From: JAMZMI01 sp964353015 | GTDB lineage: Bacteria > Bacteroidota > Bacteroidia > Cytophagales > Cyclobacteriaceae | Reading direction: 5' to 3' | Assembly (NCBI GenBank): GCA_964353015.1 | Contig: CAYGUA010000006.1 | Coordinates: 62,001-126,000, forward strand | DNA: 64,000 nt | Shown here: positions 34,642 to 43,718 of the stretch, in pieces | Layout: each line of letters starts with the position of its first letter | Numbering within the stretch: position 1 is the first letter of the stretch | Program-made: the position numbers and the translations under genes | Notes under the pieces: model-generated | Database searches by the model: none | Told to the model about the DNA's origin: nothing | The model's input: the letters and a program-made list of their open reading frames with translations, nothing else

Positions 34642-36603
34642 GTGAAGCTACCCGAATTTGAACTTCTTGCTCCTGTTTACGACGAGGCTCACGAAATATT
34701 TCTCAATCAGGGAGACATACTTACGGAGCAATTCGCCAAGGCGGATTATTTCTATTTTCTGATTGAAGGAGAAGTCAGTTTTTTCCTAAATGTCGAAGAA
34801 GGACTTGAAGAACTTCAGGTTGGCAATACAAATGAACCAATGACTCCCATTGGCTGGAGTGGACTTATTTCCCCAAACAGATATGCTTCAACATCAAAAA
34901 TATCTTCTACAACAGCCAAGCTTTTGTGTTGGGAGTTTTCAGCACTGGAAGAAAAACTCAAGGACAATGATCTCAGCAATGCATTGATCAAACTTATTTG
35001 CTCAAGATGTACCTTTCTGATTAGAGAAGCCATTGATTTGCTGAGTTCTTTTTCACCAAACATAACAGGAGAACAGGCGCTTGTTTCTCTGGAAGAATTT
35101 CAAAATACACGACTACCTGAAGAACAGGATATTGTTCAATTCTTAAGAAAATCTCCATTTTTCGAAATCTTCGAAGAAGATCAGCTGGAATTCCTCGCGA
35201 GACATGTAGAAAGACGTCAATTCCGAGTGAACGATACTGTATACGAGCAGGAAAATATGATCGAAGGGATTTATATATTAGTTTCTGGGAAAATCACTTT
35301 CACATACACTGATCCGCAAGACAAGACAATCGGATTTCGAAATATGAATACTCCTGGATTCATGGTAGGATGGACTGCTTCAATCGGAGCAAAAACCCTC
35401 ATGAACGCCACCGCATTACAGGAATCTGTTTTGTATTACATACCAACAACCGCCCTACTGTGGATTTCGAACCGTGATTCCAATTTCGCAAGAGAGTTTC
35501 ATTACAGATTGCTTTGGTTGATAGGGCATCAACTTCAGGCGATCCGGACGCGATTCATTTCGCTAAAATTCAACAGAGAAATCATAGCCATCAGCAATCT
35601 GATAGAGCAAAACAGTACAAATTTAGATTTGTGGTCCCCTTTGCATAAAGTGCCACATTTACTTCAAAACAAACTCACCATAGAAAATGCTGTGGATATT
35701 CTCACCAAGCTGAAGCAAGATGGAGATGCGCTGGAAAGAAACATTTCTTCCCTTTGCCTTGACACCATGAATGAGGTGACTAAAGAGTTGAAATTTTATT
35801 CCGGCCTGGTTGGCGTATATCAGTCAGTAGTAAAGCAGCCAGAAAATAAGCCTGCAGATGAAGTGAGAAAAATCTGTGCTGAAAATTTTTCCAAAGTATT
35901 CGAAAATACATCTACAATAATTTCCGGCTGGTCAAACCTGCCAGACGAACCTGGTCACATATTCATTTATAACCATCTGAGAAATCATCCATACAACACC
36001 TTACCAAACAATTTTCAAATAACTCTGGATTCTCATTTCATCAGTTCGGAAATCCTTTATAAAAAATATGGTGATCCGGGAATTAGAATTGTGAGGATTG
36101 GGCGAGGCGGTGAGTACGCACATCAGGATTATTATCAGAGACTTGGACATATCGATGTTTACACCAATGAATCTGATCCAAAAACCAATACAAAAGAATA
36201 TCGTGATGAGAAAAGAAAGGAATTTTACGATTTCGCGCAATCGTATTTAAGGAATAAAAACAATTTGTTGATCAGTCCTGAAGGCACCTCTTTTAGCACG
36301 GAAGAATCTCCGGGAGCCTTTAAATCCGGGGCTTTTAGGCTCGCCTTGAATTGCAATCCTGAGCCACTCATCGTTCCCATATCCATTGCTAACTTTGATA
36401 AGAGGGTAAGGAAAAATACTTTTTCAGTAATTATCAACAAACCATTTAAAGTAAGCGAGTACATCAAAGACACACAAAGCAAAACCGACATGAAAATTTT
36501 CCTCAAGGATCTAAGAAAAAAATACTCCGACTATGTGGGAGAAGCGGTTTTGCAATCAACCGAACAAATTAAAAAGTCCGCCAATGGAAGAACAGGGGTT
36601 TGA
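34642..36603 (+). CDS. Fusion of two cyclic-nucleotide-binding-like domains with a PlsC-like acyltransferase
   Basis: 653 aa from GTG at 34642; a stop lies in frame just upstream and the first domain begins at residue ~15, so the start is firm. Domain 1 (~15-105): GDILTEQFAKADYFYFLIEGEVSFFL. Domain 2 (~170-280): FFEIFEEDQLEFLARHVE, YEQENMIEGIYILVSGKITF. Both are cNMP-binding beta-barrels. A helical linker leads to an acyltransferase (~430-640) with HIFIYNHLRNHPYNT, ISPEGTSFSTEE (motif PEGT), FKSGAFRLALN and LIVPISI. The usual HxxxxD aspartate is absent at the expected place (HLRNHP), so catalysis may be altered. I infer an effector-gated phospholipid acyltransferase in the cytoplasm or at the membrane. 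The next gene overlaps its end. Confidence 0.85.
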   Translation: MKLPEFELLAPVYDEAHEIFLNQGDILTEQFAKADYFYFLIEGEVSFFLNVEEGLEELQVGNTNEPMTPIGWSGLISPNRYASTSKISSTTAKLLCWEFSALEEKLKDNDLSNALIKLICSRCTFLIREAIDLLSSFSPNITGEQALVSLEEFQNTRLPEEQDIVQFLRKSPFFEIFEEDQLEFLARHVERRQFRVNDTVYEQENMIEGIYILVSGKITFTYTDPQDKTIGFRNMNTPGFMVGWTASIGAKTLMNATALQESVLYYIPTTALLWISNRDSNFAREFHYRLLWLIGHQLQAIRTRFISLKFNREIIAISNLIEQNSTNLDLWSPLHKVPHLLQNKLTIENAVDILTKLKQDGDALERNISSLCLDTMNEVTKELKFYSGLVGVYQSVVKQPENKPADEVRKICAENFSKVFENTSTIISGWSNLPDEPGHIFIYNHLRNHPYNTLPNNFQITLDSHFISSEILYKKYGDPGIRIVRIGRGGEYAHQDYYQRLGHIDVYTNESDPKTNTKEYRDEKRKEFYDFAQSYLRNKNNLLISPEGTSFSTEESPGAFKSGAFRLALNCNPEPLIVPISIANFDKRVRKNTFSVIINKPFKVSEYIKDTQSKTDMKIFLKDLRKKYSDYVGEAVLQSTEQIKKSANGRTGV

Positions 36604-37198
36604 TCCAAATATGTTTGAAGAAGAAATAGCCGCATTAGAGAAAAAAATAGCGAGCTGGCCCTCATTTGATCAACTGGTCATATTTTATGGAAGTTCATCT
36701 TTCAGACTTTGGGACACAATAGAAGAGGATCTTGCTCCATTGAATGTACTGAACCTTGGGTTCGGAGGATCATCTTTTAGCTGGTGCATTCATTATTTCA
36801 GCAGACTGCTTGGGGTGATCCCAAAGGCTTCTCACATTGTATTTTATTGCGGCGACAATGATTTGGATAATGGATTATCTCCTGAGAATGTGATGAAAAA
36901 ATTCAGAAAATTGCTTGAGATTACCAGAGATGATTTTCTCACTACTCCCATTTCAGTACTAACAATCAAGCCTAGCCCCTCACGCACCTATCTTCAATCG
37001 AAAATCAAACTTACCAACGATCTGATCAGAAAAGATTTGATTGGACTTCCGAAAGCTTATCAAATAAATATTTTCGATTCAATGCTCAACGAAAGAGGTG
37101 TGGCCAGACCTGAGCTATATTCGGAGGATGAGCTTCACATGAATGAGAAGGGTTATAAAATCTGGAAGGGCATCATTCGCAGACATTTTGGTGTCTAA
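36584..37198 (+). CDS. SGNH/GDSL-type hydrolase
   Basis: 204 aa from ATG at 36584 (MEEQGFDPNMFEEE), which overlaps the preceding acyltransferase gene by 20 bp. An earlier in-frame ATG at 36533 is unlikely. SGNH blocks: FYGSSSFRLW with the nucleophile serine (GSS in place of GDS), GFGGSSF, FYCGDNDLDNG with the oxyanion Asn, and DELHMNEKGY carrying the catalytic Asp and His. Such enzymes remove acyl or acetyl groups from lipids or glycans. No signal peptide, so it is probably cytoplasmic. Tight overlap suggests it works with the acyltransferase fusion, for example hydrolysing acyl esters (inference). Confidence 0.88.
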   Translation: MEEQGFDPNMFEEEIAALEKKIASWPSFDQLVIFYGSSSFRLWDTIEEDLAPLNVLNLGFGGSSFSWCIHYFSRLLGVIPKASHIVFYCGDNDLDNGLSPENVMKKFRKLLEITRDDFLTTPISVLTIKPSPSRTYLQSKIKLTNDLIRKDLIGLPKAYQINIFDSMLNERGVARPELYSEDELHMNEKGYKIWKGIIRRHFGV

Positions 37199-37200
37199 AG

Positions 37201-37917
37201 TCACTTAGCTAAGACATTCCTCTTTTCTTGATAGCCTAAGACTTTATCGCTATCTCCCAAATTTTGTGACACAACAATCAGGTCATCAAGGCATTCAGAA
37301 CAATCATTTTTTAATTTAAACGCCAAATCAAGATAACGGGCAGCTGCTCTGTAATTAGCTATTTTCCTGGTTTCATCCGATTGGGAATACAAATCACCAA
37401 GCGCTAAATAAGTAATACCCAACAAAAAATTTACTTCAAAATCTTCTTTAATAACCTGAGCGGCATTGAGATGATTGATGGCTCGATTATAATAATTGAT
37501 TTTGACAGGTACATCAGTCGTCACACGTGCTATTTCTAAAGCCTCCTCAGATGCTGCAAGCAATCCTTCAAACAATTCGGAGAGTTCGTTTGTAGCTCTT
37601 TCCGACCAAGATTCTAATTCAAAAGATTTAACTTTTATTAGATCATTGTATGCACTCAAAAATGGATTTGCAGGCAATTGCTCAGATTTCACACCAGAAA
37701 TTGCTAATTTTTTCATTGCAATGGCTCTGTAAAAATAAGCTTTGGCACTTTCATCTGCATTTAATGTTTCTTCATCTTCAAGTGCAGTATTAATATCACG
37801 AATGGTACGCTCATATGCTCCTCCTGAAAATGCAATTATCGCACTTGAAATGTACCTTTGCTGTGCACTTGAAATGCTACAAATTAAAGTGAGTGTTATG
37901 TATAATATTCCCTTCAT
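37201..37917 (-). CDS. Secreted TPR-like protein of unknown function
   Basis: 238 aa from ATG at 37917, giving a clean signal peptide (MKGILYITLTLICSISSAQ). The rest is alpha-helical with repeated Ala/Tyr/Leu patterns such as ESAKAYFYRAIAMKKLAI, INYYNRAINHLNAAQ, FLLGITYLALGDLY and NYRAAARYLDLAFKL, consistent with three or four TPR units. Two cysteines occur in NDCSECLDDL near the C-terminus. A periplasmic scaffold is likely; partner unknown. It is divergent from the FAN1-like gene with only 53 bp between starts. Confidence 0.75.
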   Translation of the reverse strand: MKGILYITLTLICSISSAQQRYISSAIIAFSGGAYERTIRDINTALEDEETLNADESAKAYFYRAIAMKKLAISGVKSEQLPANPFLSAYNDLIKVKSFELESWSERATNELSELFEGLLAASEEALEIARVTTDVPVKINYYNRAINHLNAAQVIKEDFEVNFLLGITYLALGDLYSQSDETRKIANYRAAARYLDLAFKLKNDCSECLDDLIVVSQNLGDSDKVLGYQEKRNVLAK

Positions 37918-37970
37918 CACCGCTAGTCTCAATTGCAAAACTACAACCTATTGAAAGCAATAAACCTATA

Positions 37971-39605
37971 ATGGCTGAAAAAGAAACGATTGTACTACCT
38001 CCCAAATATTATCTGGACTACTTCCGTTTCCTGATCGAATTTGTATGTGACAAATCTGGCCATCTGTTAGGTGAGCCTGGCGAAAACTTTATTCGTGATT
38101 TTAATAATCTAGATGAAGATGCTCAATGCCTGATGATGCGAATGGCCAACCGAAAAGGTGAGTTTTTCAGATTATCTAAACTGAGCTATGAAGAAATAGG
38201 CAACATCGGCCAGGCTACAGAGACACTTGTGGAAGCTGGATTCGTTTCCCTTGATCCACCGCAGGATCACCGGCTTTTTCATTTATTTACAAAAGGGGAG
38301 CTTTCAAATCTTTTCCCCGAAAGGAACATAAAAATCAAGAAAAAAGAAGAAGTACTGCTTGAATTCGCGGAGGATTCCAGACATGAAGAATACCTGAAAT
38401 TACAATCACTGGACACAATCATAACTTTTCTAAGACAGGAAGAAATTGAATTTGTTAAGCTGCTTTTTTTCGGACATTCTCATGGAATGATGACCGAATT
38501 TGTCATCAGAGATATTGGAAATATCAAACTTGAAAATCTTGACGGCCACAATTTTACACCTTGGTTTGATAGTCATGAAGAGGCCAAAGCCATTTTTGAA
38601 TTATCAAAAATTAATCGTGCCATTTACGAATTCATTCAAATAGGGCTGCCCGAAGATTTGCTTGAAATCATCGCACCGATCAACTGGAGCAGCATGATCA
38701 ACTTCCGCAATGCGCGCAAACAAGGAGACAAACTGATGTTGCGGCTGGGAGAATATTTTGAAAAGACGGGTTTTTTGGAAGAGGCGTTGAATTATTTTGC
38801 TTTAGCCAGGAAGCATCCAAGTAGGGAGAGGCAAATCAGAATCTATCAAAAGCTTGGTAGGACACAAGAAGCGATAGAGCTAGCCGAATTTGTCTTCGAA
38901 AACCCATATAATGCCAGTGAAAAGATTTTCGCAAAGGATTTTATAGCAAAATCTGGCACTCGTAATTTGCGAAGCACAACAACCAGAATCAAAAACAGTA
39001 ATGAAATAACAGTAAGCGGAGGTGGTCTAAAGAGAGTGGAAGAAAAAGCACTCGAACACTTCGAAGCTTTAGGTTTCCAAGGCATTCATTCAGAAAATTA
39101 TCTCTGGCGCGCCATATTCGGTTTGATGTTTTGGGATGAATTATTTGATGCCAATTTAGCAGCATTTCATCATCCACTGCAGCGCGCACCTTCGGACCTT
39201 TATTCAACAGGTTTTTATGAATCAAGAAAGGAGATTTTGATTAGAAGAACCAAATCATTTCATTCCAAAAATCAACTTCTGACTCATTTGATTCAGACGT
39301 ATAAATCCAAAGAAAACATCAACAATCCACTCGTCTCGTGGCATGAATCGCTCCTTCCAGCTATTACTGCCTGCATACCATTATTGCCGCTAGCTGGCTT
39401 GAAAAAAGTGATGTTTGAAATTGCTAAAAATGTAAAAGACAACAGCACGGGATTCCCTGATCTTTTTATTTGGACTGAAGACAGTTATCATTTCTACGAA
39501 ATAAAATCACCGAACGATCACCTCTCTTCACAACAACTTTTTTGGTTGGACTTCTTCGAAGAACAGAAAATCAAATCTGATATTCTTAGAGTAAATTACG
39601 AGTAA
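37971..39605 (+). CDS. FAN1-like structure-specific nuclease (VRR-NUC domain)
   Basis: 544 aa from ATG at 37971 (MAEKETIVLPP); the reading upstream to 37893 overlaps the divergent gene and is rejected. The C-terminal VRR-NUC domain has the PD-(D/E)xK pattern: GFPDLFIW with Asp497 and FYEIKSPNDHLSSQQLFW with Glu510 and Lys512, the signature of FAN1 (KIAA1018) orthologues. The N-terminal ~160 residues resemble the FAN1 DNA-binding region (MANRKGEFFRLSKLSYEEI) and the middle has helical repeats (GFLEEALNYFALARK). FAN1 trims 5' flaps and helps repair interstrand crosslinks (family knowledge). Length matches bacterial FAN1. Monocistronic. Confidence 0.88.
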   Translation: MAEKETIVLPPKYYLDYFRFLIEFVCDKSGHLLGEPGENFIRDFNNLDEDAQCLMMRMANRKGEFFRLSKLSYEEIGNIGQATETLVEAGFVSLDPPQDHRLFHLFTKGELSNLFPERNIKIKKKEEVLLEFAEDSRHEEYLKLQSLDTIITFLRQEEIEFVKLLFFGHSHGMMTEFVIRDIGNIKLENLDGHNFTPWFDSHEEAKAIFELSKINRAIYEFIQIGLPEDLLEIIAPINWSSMINFRNARKQGDKLMLRLGEYFEKTGFLEEALNYFALARKHPSRERQIRIYQKLGRTQEAIELAEFVFENPYNASEKIFAKDFIAKSGTRNLRSTTTRIKNSNEITVSGGGLKRVEEKALEHFEALGFQGIHSENYLWRAIFGLMFWDELFDANLAAFHHPLQRAPSDLYSTGFYESRKEILIRRTKSFHSKNQLLTHLIQTYKSKENINNPLVSWHESLLPAITACIPLLPLAGLKKVMFEIAKNVKDNSTGFPDLFIWTEDSYHFYEIKSPNDHLSSQQLFWLDFFEEQKIKSDILRVNYE

Positions 39606-39775
39606 GTAAAAATTTGAGGTTTTTTTATCAATGGAGACACCAAGCTGACAAATATTCTCCTAAATTATTCCTTCAAATTTTAATAGGAATTCAATCATGA
39701 TATTCAAAAAGTGATTTTATGCCTCTACGTTCTAATTTGAAATCTAAGTAGCCACAAAAAAACTGAATAGCTCAC

Positions 39776-41050
39776 ATGAAAATACTCATGCTCGGATGGG
39801 AACTGCCACCTCATATATCTGGAGGACTGGGAATTGCAAGCGAAGGAATTGCGCAGGGACTTGCCAACCAAGGAAACGATGTTGAATTTTTTCTACCTAG
39901 AAAGCGCGCGACCCATAAGCAAGGAGCATTTACAATCAAGGCTGCAAATAGATTGAAACCAAACGTTAAACTTTGGAGAAAAAAAACGACTCGGATAGAA
40001 ACCTTGATCGAAACAGATATGGGTGTAAGATTGATTCCTTATTTGCCAGCTGAGATTTTCACAATTGCCAGGGAAAAACAAATTATAGTAGAGGAGATAG
40101 AAGAAACTGAAGAAACAGAGCTTCTTGAAAATATTGTATTGAGTGGCACGTATCATCAGGATCTCATCAATGAAATCTCAAAATATGCGCTTCTCGCTAC
40201 TCAACATGCTTTAGGGAAAAAATTTGATGTTATTCATGCCCACGATTGGGTAACATTTAAGGCAGGACGCATGGTTTCTAAAGAAACAGGTTTGCCTCTT
40301 TATACACATTGCCACAGCACAGAATATGATCGAAATGGCGTTTTCGCCCAACCTATTGTTGTTGAGGAGGAAAAACTAGGATTCCAACAATCGAAAAAGA
40401 TTTTTTGCGTGAGCAACCAACTCAAGAAAACAATCATGCTGAAATATAAGATTTCATCTGATAAAATCGTGGTTGTGCCGAATGCCTGTGAAATCCAAAA
40501 ATCCAAAGCTGCCAAAACTGCAAACAAGAAAAAACAAGTAGTATTTATTGGGCGATTAACAAATCAAAAAAATCCGATAGCCTTTGTTGATTTGGCTCGG
40601 GATTTAGTCAACCGAGGTTTTGATTGTGAATTTACCATGCTAGGCGAAGGATACATGATGGATGATCTGAAAGGAAAGGTGAAACAAAATAACCTAACAT
40701 CCAGATTCAACTTCCCGGGATTTTTGCCACAGGAATTGGTCATGAAACAATTATTAAAATCTGATTTACTCATTGTGCCTTCATCAGCGGAACCATTTGG
40801 CTTGGTGATTCTCGAAGGAATCATGAACCAAATCCCTGTTGTGGCAGCAACTGGAACTGGTGTTGCTGAGTTTGTACCAAGTCTGCCTCAGGTGGAGCTT
40901 TGGGATCATTACAACTTCGTGAAACTGGCCGAAAAACTTCTTTTTGATAAGCCATATGCTGAAAAAATAATTGCAGCATGTCACAAAGAGGCCTCCGAAT
41001 TAAGCTGGGCTAAATCCGCAGCAATTATCGAAAAAGCATACAATGCCTGA
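39776..41050 (+). CDS. Glycosyltransferase family 4, glycogen/starch-synthase-like
   Basis: 424 aa. GT-B fold: N-terminal WELPPHISGGLGIASEG for the acceptor/sugar-nucleotide loop, IHAHDWVTFKAG in the middle, and a C-terminal nucleotide-sugar domain with VVFIGRLTNQKNP, FNFPGFL and EPFGLVILEGIMNQIPVVA holding the E-x7-E motif. The start of the protein resembles synthases that extend alpha-glucans, but GT4 also covers many other donors, so the product is open. Followed after 3 bp by the FAD oxidoreductase gene, implying co-transcription. Confidence 0.88.
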   Translation: MKILMLGWELPPHISGGLGIASEGIAQGLANQGNDVEFFLPRKRATHKQGAFTIKAANRLKPNVKLWRKKTTRIETLIETDMGVRLIPYLPAEIFTIAREKQIIVEEIEETEETELLENIVLSGTYHQDLINEISKYALLATQHALGKKFDVIHAHDWVTFKAGRMVSKETGLPLYTHCHSTEYDRNGVFAQPIVVEEEKLGFQQSKKIFCVSNQLKKTIMLKYKISSDKIVVVPNACEIQKSKAAKTANKKKQVVFIGRLTNQKNPIAFVDLARDLVNRGFDCEFTMLGEGYMMDDLKGKVKQNNLTSRFNFPGFLPQELVMKQLLKSDLLIVPSSAEPFGLVILEGIMNQIPVVAATGTGVAEFVPSLPQVELWDHYNFVKLAEKLLFDKPYAEKIIAACHKEASELSWAKSAAIIEKAYNA

Positions 41051-41053
41051 TTT

Positions 41054-42175
41054 ATGATCAGTATCTGGGAAAAAGAATCATTTTTAACCTACGATACAAT
41101 TATTATCGGTGGAGGCATCAGCGGCTTATCGACTGCTGCTAGTTTGAAAGAAAAAGATCCCAAACGAACAATCCTGGTTTTAGAAAGAGGTCTTTTACCA
41201 TCCGGCGCATCTACAAGAAATGCTGGTTTTGCTTGTTTTGGCAGTATTTCAGAACTGGCCAATGATAAAAAATCCCTTGGTTCAGACGGAATGGTGGCCT
41301 TAGTCAATCAGCGCTGGTCAGGATTACAGAAAACTATTTCCAGATTGGGTGCTGATAAAATTGGTTTTGAATGCAAAGGTGGATTTGAACTGATTGATGA
41401 AGCTACGGAAAGCTACCTCACTGAATTAGATGAAATCAACTCTTTGATTAAGCCAATATTTCAATCTGATGTTTTTTCAATCAGAAATAATCAAATAAAG
41501 GATTTTGGCTTCCACAAAATAAATCACCTTGTCTTCAACGCTTTCGAGGGCCAGCTTCACACAGGGAAACTGATAAGCGCTCTTTGGCAATATTGCAGCG
41601 CACTGGGAGTGAAAATAATCACCGGAGCTCAAGTCGATAAATTTGATGAGGAAGAAAACAAAGTAATTGTTAAAGCATGTTCTCTCCAATTTGAAGCAAA
41701 AAATCTTGGTCTATGCACCAATGCTTTCACAAAAGAATTATTAACAGATCAAATAAAGATTACACCAGGAAGAGGAATGGTGATGTTGATAAAACCAGCT
41801 AATCCATTAAAATTTGGCGGAACTTTTCATTATCAGGAAGGTTATTATTATTTCAGGGATTTTGGGGATAAAATTATTTTTGGTGGTGGTAGAAATCTTG
41901 ATTTTGAAGGAGAAACAACTACCGATTTCGGGCTCAATCAAAAAATTGAAGATCAGCTCCACACCTATCTCAAAAATGTGATTATTCCAAATACGAGCTA
42001 TGATACTGAAATGAAATGGTCTGGCATTATGGCCTTCGGTGACAATAAGGCACCTGTTATTAAAAAAATCACCAATAGGATTTTCGCTGGTGTTCGTCTT
42101 GGTGGTATGGGGGTTGCAATTGGTAGCATGGTGGGCGAAGAACTTGCTAATCTGATTTTGAAATCGAACAATTGA
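41054..42175 (+). CDS. FAD-dependent amino acid/amine oxidoreductase (DAO family)
   Basis: 373 aa. N-terminal FAD site TIIIGGGISGLSTAASL (about 16-30), then GASTRNAGFACFG, typical of DAO-type flavoproteins near the flavin; the C-terminal RIFAGVRLGGMGVAIGS closes the FAD domain. It oxidises an amine or amino acid, substrate unknown. No transmembrane segment. It sits between a glycosyltransferase gene (3 bp upstream) and nhaC (46 bp downstream), a context that does not explain its role. Confidence 0.88.
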   Translation: MISIWEKESFLTYDTIIIGGGISGLSTAASLKEKDPKRTILVLERGLLPSGASTRNAGFACFGSISELANDKKSLGSDGMVALVNQRWSGLQKTISRLGADKIGFECKGGFELIDEATESYLTELDEINSLIKPIFQSDVFSIRNNQIKDFGFHKINHLVFNAFEGQLHTGKLISALWQYCSALGVKIITGAQVDKFDEEENKVIVKACSLQFEAKNLGLCTNAFTKELLTDQIKITPGRGMVMLIKPANPLKFGGTFHYQEGYYYFRDFGDKIIFGGGRNLDFEGETTTDFGLNQKIEDQLHTYLKNVIIPNTSYDTEMKWSGIMAFGDNKAPVIKKITNRIFAGVRLGGMGVAIGSMVGEELANLILKSNN

Positions 42176-42221
42176 TTTTTTTGGTTTAATTTTCTGTTCA
42201 CTAGACCTTACAACCTTATTA

Positions 42222-43718
42222 ATGGCTGAAAAAAGAGAACCTACCCTTCTACAATCCTTCATACCAATCATATTTTTAATACTTGCGCTTTCACTCAATG
42301 TGAGCATATTCGGTGATGCAGCTCTTGATGGCTCCAACCAAATAATTTTAATGCTAGCTGGTGCAGTAGCTGCAATTGTTGCGGGAAGAATTGGCTACAG
42401 ATGGTGGGAAATAGAAAAAGGCATTGTGAAAACCATCAGCTCAGCGATGGCCTCAATTCTAATCTTATTAATTATTGGATCACTAGCGGGCACGTGGCTG
42501 ATCAGCGGGGTGGTGCCAGCCATGATCTATTATGGTTTAAAAATTCTAAATCCAACAATATTCCTATTTGCAGCTTGTATCGTGTGCTCTGTTGTTTCTA
42601 TCGCTACTGGAAGTTCATGGACCACTTCAGCAACTGTTGGAATTGCGCTTATGGGTATTGGTCAGGCATTGGGTATTTCTACTGGTCTCATAGCTGGAGC
42701 GATACTATCGGGAGCATATTTTGGAGATAAAATGTCTCCATTGTCTGATACCACCAATCTGGCACCAGCGATGGCGGGCACGGACCTTTTCACTCACATC
42801 AGATACATGGTCATCACTACTGTGCCATCTATTAGTATCACATTATTACTTTTTCTGATCATCGGATTTACACAAGATACTTCTGGTGCTATCAACCAGA
42901 CTGATGAGATTTTAGCAGCAATTGAAAGTCAATTTTACATTTCAGGATGGCTATTTATTGTGCCTGCAGTTGTTGTCGTTCTCATCGTTAAAAAAGTTCC
43001 TCCTCTTCCCTCACTACTTGTAGGAACTTTGCTAGGAGCCATATTTGCAATGATTTTTCAGCCAAACATTGTTTTGGAGGTTAGTAAAAATGCAAGTGCT
43101 TATGGCAAATTGTTAGATTACTTTCAGACTAATATGCCCTTATTCACGGGAATGTTTATTGGCACAATCCAGTCATTATTTGGTGATGTAAATATCGAAA
43201 CATCCAATAGCCTCGTCAATGATTTACTCTCTTCCGGAGGAATGAAAGGAATGTTGGGAACCATCTGGTTGATATTGTCGGCAATGATCTTTGGTGGTGT
43301 GATGGAAAGTTCCGGAATGCTCAAAAGAATTGCTGCAAGTATCATAAGTCTGGTCAATTCCACGGGTGCGTTGATTGCTTCTACTGCAGGCACTTGTGTT
43401 TTCTTTAATATCACAGCTTCAGATCAATATTTGGCTATAGTGGTGCCAGGTAGAATGTATGCTGATGTATACCGAAATAAAGGTCTTGCACCTGAAAATC
43501 TAAGTAGAACTTTGGAAGATTCAGGAACTGTAACATCTGTGCTCGTGCCTTGGAACACTTGTGGCGCTTATCATTCACAGGTGCTGGGAGTTTCTACTTT
43601 TGCATTTGCACCATATTGCTTTTTCAACATAATCAGCCCGATCATGACGATGATCTTTGGCTATACTGGATATAAAATCAAAAAATTAACCCAACCTAAA
43701 GACACAAAAAACGATTGA
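42222..43718 (+). CDS. nhaC: Na+/H+ antiporter NhaC
   Basis: 498 aa with about 11-12 hydrophobic helices. Family marks: ATGSSWTTSATVGIALMGIG, GAILSGAYFGDKMSPLSDTTNL with the conserved charged DKxSPLSDTT motif, and TCGAYHSQVLGVSTFAFAPY near the C-terminus. It exchanges internal Na+ for external H+, fitting a marine or saline life style. The next gene starts within its stop codon. Confidence 0.94.
   Translation: MAEKREPTLLQSFIPIIFLILALSLNVSIFGDAALDGSNQIILMLAGAVAAIVAGRIGYRWWEIEKGIVKTISSAMASILILLIIGSLAGTWLISGVVPAMIYYGLKILNPTIFLFAACIVCSVVSIATGSSWTTSATVGIALMGIGQALGISTGLIAGAILSGAYFGDKMSPLSDTTNLAPAMAGTDLFTHIRYMVITTVPSISITLLLFLIIGFTQDTSGAINQTDEILAAIESQFYISGWLFIVPAVVVVLIVKKVPPLPSLLVGTLLGAIFAMIFQPNIVLEVSKNASAYGKLLDYFQTNMPLFTGMFIGTIQSLFGDVNIETSNSLVNDLLSSGGMKGMLGTIWLILSAMIFGGVMESSGMLKRIAASIISLVNSTGALIASTAGTCVFFNITASDQYLAIVVPGRMYADVYRNKGLAPENLSRTLEDSGTVTSVLVPWNTCGAYHSQVLGVSTFAFAPYCFFNIISPIMTMIFGYTGYKIKKLTQPKDTKND

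Noticed and set aside
41807..42337. A 176-codon open frame on the minus strand
   Set aside because: It lies antisense to the FAD oxidoreductase and the nhaC start and has no recognisable domain; the plus-strand genes are certain.
42401..42730. A 109-codon plus-strand open frame
   Set aside because: Alternative frame within nhaC, whose membrane helices and motifs are clear.
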